Shown piece by piece: positions 28,201 to 35,800 of a stretch of 64,000 nucleotides of DNA. The position numbers and the translations under genes are program-made. Source of the DNA: Desulfamplus magnetovallimortis. GTDB taxonomy: Bacteria; Desulfobacterota; Desulfobacteria; Desulfobacterales; Desulfobacteraceae. Numbering within the stretch: position 1 is the stretch's first letter; every line of letters begins with the position of its first letter. Where the stretch lies: NCBI RefSeq assembly GCF_900170035.1, contig NZ_LT828541.1:98987-162986 (forward strand), in the 5' to 3' direction. The notes beneath the pieces were generated by a model. The model was not told where the DNA came from. It worked only from the letters and a program-made list of their open reading frames with translations, and did no database searches.

Positions 28201-28763
28201 AAAATGAAGCAGAGCTGTTTGAACTTCAGGCTCAAGGGTGCGATATGATACAAGGATACTATTTTTATCGTCCAATGCCCGCAGATGAGTACCTCACTTT
28301 GCTTAACCGTAATACCATGCTTCCGAAGAGCACCAGCGCACCAGGAGTCTATGTTGCTATTTATCTGAGTAAAGCATCTGATACAATTAGAGATGATGAA
28401 ATTCAACAGATTTTACATGCTTCACGCAAAACTAATTCAGAGCTTGGAATTACGGGATTTCTTATTTTCAATAAAGGGTACTTTCTTCAGTTGCTTGAAG
28501 GCAGACAGGATTCTGTGGAAAGACTTTTAAAGACAATAACAGATGACCGGCGCCATGATGATGTCAAAATAGTTCTTCGTACCTTTAATGAACAACGCCT
28601 TTTTGCAGACTGGACCATGGGGTTCTGGAACATGAAAGAAACCGGTTCAGATATTGATTTTTCAACATGGCAAAAAAACACCTTCAGCCTCCTGGAAATA
28701 TCCAATGACGCAAAACTGTGTTATGCTTTTTTTGAGGCCATATCTTCAAAAAATTTAATATAA
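25215..28763 (+). CDS. Binding-protein / PAS / GGDEF / EAL / BLUF multidomain c-di-GMP protein
   Basis: A protein of 1182 aa with an unusual domain string. Residues 1-385 match periplasmic branched-chain amino-acid/AmiC-type binding proteins (RLGLMAPFSGIVQLYGNEI) but have no signal peptide, so the ligand domain should be cytoplasmic. Residues about 395-450 are nine-residue repeats of the TDGSTLGEA kind. A PAS domain follows, then GGDEF (LGGDEF near 681) and EAL (ESLLRW near 813, with DDFGTGYSSL and AEGVENEAE present). The C-terminus from about 1043 is a BLUF flavin photoreceptor: IYLS tyrosine, NSELGITG asparagine, FLQLLEG glutamine and DWTMGF are all kept. It probably integrates a ligand with blue light to set c-di-GMP. 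TTGGAG precedes the ATG. Confidence 0.93.
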   Translation: MKQKNKVRLGLMAPFSGIVQLYGNEISNAGIIACNEVNEAGGVLGRELELIILDDGSMPERAVPAAKRLINEFKCSAIIGNLLSNSRIAVSTLVSEPLKIPYLNFSFYEGSILSEYFFSFSALPNQQIDKMIPFMQKKFGPKMFFAGNNYEWPIGSIDAGKKSLLQHSGEIVGEEFLPIGVSMSEIEALLLKVARSGADVFVPYFAGTDQIHLLNTFTEQGLKERMAVVMGHYDEAMVSLLSPEVREGFYSSNTYFMSIDSDINRSYLARLAKLEEIKGIWPAGNGFLTNFGEGTYICVKAFAKAVNQIESLDSDAVAMALETIEVEGPQGVVSMDPATHHATVNTYLSKCNAEGVFQIIESFGRIPPVIPERYKKDITVSMVKSSTLGKTTDRSTPGEATDGSSFGEATDGSTLGETTVRGTIGQAVDRENIGEATSDSFKEKRSSSEEQDKGFKKIWNKMNDNFSSITSRILETANVVIIAANRDGIILEANRDAYRQFGYVPDELPGLSVHLLLPPNHRKKHVDLFNQFAEGTVTELPMGRRGRVQGYRKDGTLFPAEASIAKFFHEDRWIFVVTLRDISQRKKDEETLIWIATHDSLTKLPNRTLIKDRLRNALLRTKKNEAGSVQTSGNNVGVLFIDCDEFKLINDTYGHNVGDELLLSIADRLITATRPGDTVGRLGGDEFVVLCENISTEQTLIAIAERINERLRSPFDLMHSNTLKVHISASIGIAIGHGSTHSPDDMLRNADAAMYLVKEGGKDGWRLFSDKIYENLTRKLSIINGLKTAIEQNEFSLVYQPIVGANSPIIKGAESLLRWNRKDGPVSPADFIPVAESSGAIIAIGQWVFREACKIVARIQSEFVNTTPPYTSINVSTRQLDDEGVVEQFKDILNETGAKPENIVIEITETSLMVDVNRNIKVLNELASLGMRIAVDDFGTGYSSLLQLIRMPVCIIKIDREFIDGLDKKSESRAITSSVIKMAKIMNKKTIAEGVENEAELFELQAQGCDMIQGYYFYRPMPADEYLTLLNRNTMLPKSTSAPGVYVAIYLSKASDTIRDDEIQQILHASRKTNSELGITGFLIFNKGYFLQLLEGRQDSVERLLKTITDDRRHDDVKIVLRTFNEQRLFADWTMGFWNMKETGSDIDFSTWQKNTFSLLEISNDAKLCYAFFEAISSKNLI

Positions 28764-28789
28764 TGGCCATGTCGGACATACACCATTTA

Positions 28790-29060
28790 CGCTACAAAAT
28801 CTAAACATTGATGGCTTTTTCGGTAGTTATTTAATTTGTCTGAATCAGGATAACCAGGATGGCCAGGATGTTCAGGATAAATAATCCTGCTTTATCCTGT
28901 TAATCTTGGGTATCCTGATTCAGACAATATTCACAAGGCTCAAAAGATCATAGGTGCCGTCTTTGAGGCTCAAAAGATCATAAGTGCTGTCTTTGAGGCT
29001 CAAAAAGATCATAAGTGCTGTCTTTGAGGCTCAAAAAGATCATATGTGTCATCTTTGAAG
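28790..29060 (+). mobile_element. Degenerate 174-type element (copy F) with its right end expanded about fourfold
   Basis: The left end has lost the CTCAAA terminus; the core GTCTGAATCAGGATAACCAGG to ATCCTGATTCAGAC is intact. From about 28938 the right terminal unit GGCTCAAAAGATCATAGGTG plus CCGTCTTTGA is repeated about four times in tandem, up to 29060. The array lies immediately upstream of the next kinase gene. Confidence 0.82.
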
Positions 29061-29065
29061 TTATA

Positions 29066-32000
29066 ATGGAGGCTCTTTTGCAACCACCCCCAACTCCTGA
29101 AAACGAAAAAGAACGTATTGAGGCATTACGCAATCTTAAAATCATAGACACTCCTGAAGAGGAGCGCTTTGATCGCCTCACACGTCTTGCCAAACACCAT
29201 TTTAAAGTACCCATTGTCCTCATAAGTCTGGTGGACACCAACCGTCAATGGTTTAAGTCATGTCAGGGGTTAAGCGTAAGAGAAACCCCACGGGAGATAT
29301 CATTCTGCGGCCATGCCATTCTCACGGATGAACCTCTGATCATTCCCGATGCCCTTGCTGATGAGCGTTTTTTTGACAACCCGCTTGTGACCCAGGCACC
29401 ATTCATACGGTTTTATGCAGGAGCACCACTGCACGCACCGGAAGGCTATAGGGTGGGCACGCTCTGCCTTATTGACAATAAACCCCGTGGATTTTCTCCG
29501 GAAGAGGCAGCCCTTCTCATTGATATTGCAAGAATTGTTGACGCAGAGCTGGAACGGACTCACCTTCTGAAGGCCAACAAAGAGGCTGTTGAAAACCGCA
29601 AACGCCTTGAGATGAGTGAGGCCCGCACAACTGCCATACTCAATACCGTAATTGACGGTATTGTCACCATCAACCACCATGGTATTATTGAGGTTTTTAA
29701 CCCTGCAGCCCAGCGACTTTTTGGCTACCAAAGTAACGAAGTGATCGGTCATAATGTAAAGATTCTGATGCCCCAACCCTTTCACGGGGCACATGACGGC
29801 TACCTGCACAACTATCTTGAATCGGGTAATGCCAGAATTATAGGCATCGGACGGGAGGTCATAGGAAGGCGCAAGGATGGCACCACCTTTCCCATGGAGC
29901 TTGCGGTGAGCGAGATGCACTCCGAGGGGAAACGCTACTTTACCGGCATTGTGCGGGACATTAGCCAGAGAAAAATTGACGAGCAGACGCTGATTCAAGC
30001 AAAAAAAGAGGCAGAACTTGCCAATAAATCCAAGAGTAACTTTCTGGCCAACATGAGCCACGAAATCCGAACACCCATGAATGCCATAATAGGTATGAGC
30101 CATCTTGTACTCAAGACAGAACTCACCAATAAGCAGCAGGATTATATTACTAAAATCCAATCCTCTGCCCATGCTCTTCTCGGTATCATTAACGACATTC
30201 TCGACTTTTCCAAAATTGAGGCAGGCAAGCTTTCCATGGAGTCCATTGAGTTCCGACTGGACGAAGTGCTCAACCACCTGGCAACCATCATAAGCATAAA
30301 GGCCGAAGAGAAGGGACTTGAGCTGCTCTTTTCACGATCTCCGGCCCTTCCCAATGTACTGACAGGAGATCCCCTCCGTCTGGGGCAGATTCTGGTCAAT
30401 TTGACCAATAATGCCATCAAGTTCACTGAAACCGGCGAAGTTGTGGTAACAGCAGAGCCGGCAAGGGAGGAAAAGGATAGAAAAGAGCTTCGTTTTATTG
30501 TTAAAGATACCGGCATCGGAATGACAAAAGAGCAATCTGCAAAGCTCTTCCAGGCCTTTTCCCAGGCAGATACAACAACCACACGCAAATATGGAGGCAC
30601 CGGCCTGGGGCTTTCCATATGCAAGCGGCTGGTGGAGATGATGGATGGCACCATAGGGGTTAAAAGTAGTGTTGGTGAAGGGAGCACTTTTACTTTTACC
30701 GCATGGTTTGGTCATAAAAAGAGCCTGGGAAAAACTGACAAGCTTCTCTCCTCCAGCCTAAAAGGTATGCGTGTGCTGGTGGTTGACGACAATCAGACAT
30801 CCCGTACTATCCTAAAAGAGATTATGGAATCCATGTCATTTGTGGTCAAAACGGTTAATTCCGGACCGGAAGCCATAGATGAGCTGGAGCTTGACAGCCG
30901 CAATAATTTAGAACATGGCTACAAAATAGTCCTTATTGACTGGAAAATGCCCAGAATGACAGGTGTTGAAGCCATTCGCCGCATCCGAAAGTCACCATTA
31001 ATACCTTTACCACCCAAGCTTATTCTCGTTACTGCCTACGGACGGGAGGAGATCATTGAAGAGGCCACATCCGCCGGAATTGACGGTATCATACTAAAAC
31101 CTGTCAATCCGTCCCTGGTGCTTGATACCATCATGAACACCTTTGCCGAAGACGGGGAACAGATAAGAGATGTTGCCCGGCCTCAACCTATTATACGGGA
31201 TGTGGATGCCATCAAGGGTATGCTTGGAGCAAAGGCTCTGCTGGTTGAAGATAACCATATAAACCAGCAGATAGCTGTGGAGCTTCTCGAAGAGCACGGC
31301 ATTGATGTAACAGTTGCCAGCAATGGTGAAGAGGCAATTGAGATGATTAAATCCAACAGCTTTGAAATTGTGCTCATGGATATCCAGATGCCGGTTATGG
31401 ACGGTCTTACAGCAACGAGAAATATTCGCAGGCTCCAGGGTTCCCATTACAGAGAACTCCCCATCCTTGCCATGACCGCCCATGCAATGGCCGGGGATCG
31501 ACAAAAGAGTCTTGATGCCGGAATGAATGATCACCTGACCAAGCCCATTGACCCTGACGCCCTTTTTGATGCCCTGGTTCGATGGATACCGAGGCGTGAC
31601 AGAAAGTTACCTTTACCTGACAGACTGGAACAGAAAACAGAACCCTCTGTTGATCTGCCCGAAAGCATTCCAGGCATTGATTTGACAATAGGATTAAAGC
31701 AGGTTAGGGGAAACAGAAAACTTTTTGCCAAACTGCTCAGGGAGTTCAATGAGGATTACAGGGATGTCACTACCCGCATAAAAAATCTCATGAAAAAAAA
31801 GGATATTGCATCTGTACAGAGACTCGTTCACACTATAAAGGGAGTATCCGCATCAATTGGAGCTGCTCAGTTAAGTGTGGCTGCTGCTGATATTGAGAAC
31901 ATTCTCAAAAATGGGAAGCATGATGACCACCACAATTTTGATCTTCTCTTTACTTACTTTGAAGACAACATAACACAGGTTATGACAGGACTCTCTTTGC

Positions 32001-32320
32001 TTAGCCTAACCAAAGCCTCTGACATTCATGAAAAAAAAGCCGGATTTGAAGAGCCTCTGAACGATACTCTTACCGATACATTGGAAGATATTGATACCAT
32101 TTTGTTGCAGCAGCTTTTCAATGAGCTTGCAGGCTTTCTCGATGCAGGCCATGCAACAAGATCATCTTCAACTCTGGAGCAAATTTGCACGCTCGGTGGC
32201 CATACCATTGCTTCCCAATTTGACGGGATCAAGGTACTTATTGATGATTTTGAATACGAAGAGGCTCTGGAAGCTCTCCGTAAACTCTCAACCACTTTGA
32301 ATATTACATTGGAAAATTAG
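29066..32320 (+). CDS. Cytoplasmic hybrid histidine kinase with GAF, FixL-like haem PAS, two receivers and Hpt
   Basis: A 1084-aa phosphorelay sensor without membrane segments. A GAF domain (residues 20-165) is followed by a PAS domain whose text matches rhizobial FixL: AHDGYL supplies the haem-ligating histidine position (residue 243), and exactly 20 residues on IIGIGR supplies the distal arginine (263), then RKDGTTFPMEL. Oxygen sensing is therefore likely. The kinase core has SHEIRTPMN (His about 331), DTGIGM and GGTGLGL. Two receivers (VVDDN near 572, LVEDN near 725) and an Hpt (VHTIKG, His about 922) complete the relay. The open frame extends to 29015 into the repeat array upstream; the ATG at 29066 fits the family start. 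Confidence 0.92.
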   Translation: MEALLQPPPTPENEKERIEALRNLKIIDTPEEERFDRLTRLAKHHFKVPIVLISLVDTNRQWFKSCQGLSVRETPREISFCGHAILTDEPLIIPDALADERFFDNPLVTQAPFIRFYAGAPLHAPEGYRVGTLCLIDNKPRGFSPEEAALLIDIARIVDAELERTHLLKANKEAVENRKRLEMSEARTTAILNTVIDGIVTINHHGIIEVFNPAAQRLFGYQSNEVIGHNVKILMPQPFHGAHDGYLHNYLESGNARIIGIGREVIGRRKDGTTFPMELAVSEMHSEGKRYFTGIVRDISQRKIDEQTLIQAKKEAELANKSKSNFLANMSHEIRTPMNAIIGMSHLVLKTELTNKQQDYITKIQSSAHALLGIINDILDFSKIEAGKLSMESIEFRLDEVLNHLATIISIKAEEKGLELLFSRSPALPNVLTGDPLRLGQILVNLTNNAIKFTETGEVVVTAEPAREEKDRKELRFIVKDTGIGMTKEQSAKLFQAFSQADTTTTRKYGGTGLGLSICKRLVEMMDGTIGVKSSVGEGSTFTFTAWFGHKKSLGKTDKLLSSSLKGMRVLVVDDNQTSRTILKEIMESMSFVVKTVNSGPEAIDELELDSRNNLEHGYKIVLIDWKMPRMTGVEAIRRIRKSPLIPLPPKLILVTAYGREEIIEEATSAGIDGIILKPVNPSLVLDTIMNTFAEDGEQIRDVARPQPIIRDVDAIKGMLGAKALLVEDNHINQQIAVELLEEHGIDVTVASNGEEAIEMIKSNSFEIVLMDIQMPVMDGLTATRNIRRLQGSHYRELPILAMTAHAMAGDRQKSLDAGMNDHLTKPIDPDALFDALVRWIPRRDRKLPLPDRLEQKTEPSVDLPESIPGIDLTIGLKQVRGNRKLFAKLLREFNEDYRDVTTRIKNLMKKKDIASVQRLVHTIKGVSASIGAAQLSVAAADIENILKNGKHDDHHNFDLLFTYFEDNITQVMTGLSLLSLTKASDIHEKKAGFEEPLNDTLTDTLEDIDTILLQQLFNELAGFLDAGHATRSSSTLEQICTLGGHTIASQFDGIKVLIDDFEYEEALEALRKLSTTLNITLEN

Positions 32321-32428
32321 TATATTCTCAAATTTGACACCTATGTTTTTTTGGGATCTTTCACTTGTCAGTTTACACTTTTTTTGAACCATGATTTTCA
32401 TGATTAAGGGATTACCTTGATTTTTAAT

Positions 32429-32726
32429 GGCATCTTTCATTTATCGGTTTACACTTTTTGAGCCTTATTCTTTTGTCTGAATCACGGATTAAACGGATTA
32501 AAAGATTACACAGATTGAAAAAATGGCATCCTTCATATCATCCCAAAAGTAGTTTACACTTTTTTTGAGGAAAGCCCCCGAAAACCGGAGATTCGCTTCA
32601 GAAAATGTAAAGCAGCAAATGAAACATGCCGAAAAAATCTGTGTAATCAGCGTAATCTGTGGCAATCCGTGATTCAGGCAATTAAAGAAAAGTGTAAACT
32701 ACTTTTAAGCTGATATGAAGGATGGC
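32429..32726 (+). mobile_element. Middle copy of the GGCATC-family element
   Basis: It starts GGCATCTTTCATTTATCGG and ends ATGAAGGATGGC. TTTTTAAT flanks both sides (32421-32428 and 32727-32734), an 8-bp target duplication within the outer copy. Its inner arms read GTCTGAATCACGGATTAAAC and CAATCCGTGATTCAGGC, different from the core of the 7997 copy. Confidence 0.85.
32525..32630 (+). mobile_element. Innermost 106-bp copy of the GGCATC-family element
   Basis: It starts GGCATCCTTCATATCATCCC and ends ATGAAACATGCC. GAAAAAAT flanks both sides (32517-32524 and 32631-32638), an 8-bp duplication of sequence belonging to the middle copy. Confidence 0.83.
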
Positions 32727-32846
32727 TTTTTAATCGTGTTAATCCTTAAATCCTTTAATCATGGTTCAGAATTTTTCGAAAAGTGTAAACTAATTTTGAG
32801 TTGAGATTAAGGATTTCTTTTTTTTAATGAAACTTACGAAGGTAAT

Positions 32847-35800
32847 ATGAAACTGAGAACCATAATTTTAATACTGTTCATATTGGCATTCCTCTCCACG
32901 GCAACAATATCCATTGCAATTTCCGGAGAGGAGCAACAGGGCAGCTATAACATGGATGCCTCAACAAAACCACTTGTCGTTGCCCTTAGAAACGATCTGC
33001 CTCCAATGTTTTTCCTCAATGTTGAAGGCCAGCCTGTGGGCATGTATGTGGATGTCTGGAAATTATGGAGTAAGAAAACAGGGCATAAAATTCGTTTTTA
33101 TATGGCAGCATGGAAAGATATACCTGAAAGCCTGAAAAACGGTTCTTCTGATATTATAGGGTTGCTTTTATACTCAAAGGAGAGGAGGGAATGGATTGAG
33201 TTTTCCCAGCCTCTTTATGATACCAGTGCCCGTATTTTTTATCCGAAAACTATGCCTGACAATCTTAACATAAACGACCTCAAAGGAAAGAAGTTGGGCG
33301 TTATAAGCGGCATTGCCAATGAACAGGATATTCGGAAAAGTTATCCTGATATTGAGCTTATCTTCTTTCCCACGGTAGAAGATATGATTCGTGGTGCTCT
33401 GGATGGCAAAGTGAGTGCCTTTATCAATTCCCCGGACTCTTCATTGACAGTTCTTGGGCGTATGGGGTTATCGGGCAGGTTTCAGATATCCGAGGAGGTA
33501 CTTTTTCCAAGGACCCTTCACGCAGGGGTTCTCAAAGGCAATAAAGATCTTCTTGCACTTGTTGACAGAGGATTTAATTCCATTTCAAATCAGGAACTTG
33601 CTGACATTGAAGCACGATGGATTACTGACCCCTCAAAGCGGCATTACAGATCAGCAGATAATATCCGACTCACCTCTGCTGAGGAAAGATGGATCAGACA
33701 TAATAAAAAGGTTAAAGTCTCTATGCCGGATGGATTTCCGCCAATGATGTTTATGGAAGGCAACATTTTCAAGGGTATGGTTCCAGAGTACCTTGAAATC
33801 TTTAACGAAAAGACAGGCTTGCAGTTCGAGTTTACAAAGGCTTGTCTGAGTGAACTGCCAGAACAGATCGAAAAACGGCAAACAGATATCTTCCCATCAT
33901 TCACGGAGCTTACTCCCACCCCTTTTGTAAATATGAGTGTTCCCTGTTTTTCATTATCATGGGTAATTGTAAACAGGACAAAAAGTGCTTTTGTAGCAGA
34001 TCTGAAAGATTTGAAAGGTATGACGATTCTGGTTGTCAAAGATATTCCTCTTTATAAGCGCATAATAAATGACTACCCTGAAATCAACATCCAGACTGCA
34101 GAAAAGCCGTTTGATGCACTTAAAGCTGTTTCATCAGGCAAGGCAGATGCCTTTGTGGGGGCACTTCAAATTGTCGGTTATATGATTCAAAAACATGATC
34201 TTGCCAATCTGAAGATAGCAGGAACTGTTAAATATGAAGATTTTAAGTTCATGTTTGCTGCCAGAAGTGACTATCCTGAACTTACAACTATTTTGAACAA
34301 GGCAATTAATTCGATTTCTCAGCAGGAGCATGATGAAATTTTTCATAAATGGATGCCTGTCAGTTTTGACTACTCTGCTGACTGGTCAATTTTTATAAAG
34401 TGGGCAGTGATATTTGTCATTTTTTTCATTGCCCTTATGGGGATAACTCTTTTCTGGAATAGACGCCTTGCTAAACAGATCAATGAACGAAGACGCACAG
34501 AGGACGAGTTAACAATAAGTCTGGAAAAATATAAAATCCTTTTTGACTCATTTCCCATCGGAGTAAGCGTTACCGACGAAAAGGGCAATCTGGTGGAAGT
34601 GAATCGTGAATCCCAACGGTTGCTGGGCATTTCCAGGGAAAAGCACAATGAAAGAAAAATTGATGGCAATGAGTGGGAAATCATTCGTCCCGACGGCTCT
34701 GTCATGCCACCGGAAGAGTATGCAGCTGTCCGTGCAATAAAAACACAGCAGTTAGTAAAAAATGCTGTAATGGGCATTGTAAAAGGAGATCAGGAGACAC
34801 TATGGCTCGATGTTCATGCAACACCTGTTCCTCTTGAAGGTTATGGAGTGGTAATTACCTATCATGACATCACCGATCGTAAACATGCTGAAAAAGAGCG
34901 GGCAGAAAACCAGAAGCAATTGCAAAGAAATATTCAAATTACCCAGACAAGGCTTTTTCTTGTTGAATATGCCAGAACCCACAAATTTGACAAACTGCTT
35001 TCAAAGGTTCTTGATCAGGTGGGAATGCTGGTTGAAAGTCCGATCGGATTCTATCACTTTGTGGAAGAGGATCAGCAGACTGTTTTCCTTCAGCAGTGGT
35101 CAAGCCGTACCCTTCAAGAGTTTTGCAAAATGGGGGCAAAAGGGATACACTACCCTGTTAACAAGGCAGGTGTCTGGGTTGACTGCGTCCATCAGAAAAA
35201 ACCGGTTGTGCATAATGACTATGCATCCCTGCCCCACAAAAAAGGCCTGCCTGAAGGTCATGCTGAGGTAATACGTGAACTTGTTGTTCCTGTCATTCGT
35301 CAGGGTAAAGTATTGGCCATTCTTGGAGTTGGAAATAAAAAGGACAAATACACAGAACAGGATGTTGAAACAGTCTCCTACCTTGCCGATATCACATGGC
35401 AAATTGTAGAACAAAAAAGAACTGAAGAGCTGCTTAAAGGGGTACTTGACGGCTCGTTAATAGGCATTATGGCATTTAGGTCTGTACGGGACAGCAATGG
35501 AATCATATCTGATTTTAAGTGCCTGCTGGGAAATCGTGCGGCATGCAAAATGGTTGGATATTCCCAGGAGGTGCTGAAAGGCCGTCGTTTACTGGAACTT
35601 ATGCCGGGCAATAAAATGGCAGGCTTGTTTGACAAATATGTCAATGTTGTCAACACAGGAATCCCCCTTCAGTTGGAGCTGCACTATGGTTATGAAAATT
35701 TAGACCAGTGGTTTTCCATTTCTGCTGTGGCACTTGATGATGGTTTTCTTGTAACTTTCAGCGATATTACCGACCAGAAAAATGCAGAAGCAGCCTTAAT

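Larger units (their letters stand above)
32353..32817 (+). mobile_element. Outer copy of the GGCATC-family element, host of two nested insertions
   Basis: The left arm (GTTTACACTTTTTTTGAACC then ATGATTTTCATGATTAAGGG) pairs with the right arm (CCTTTAATCATGGTTCAG, GAAAAGTGTAAAC) across 300 bp of inserted DNA. Its ends have drifted (GGGATC and GGATTTC). A decayed 174-family end precedes it near 32337. Confidence 0.75.
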
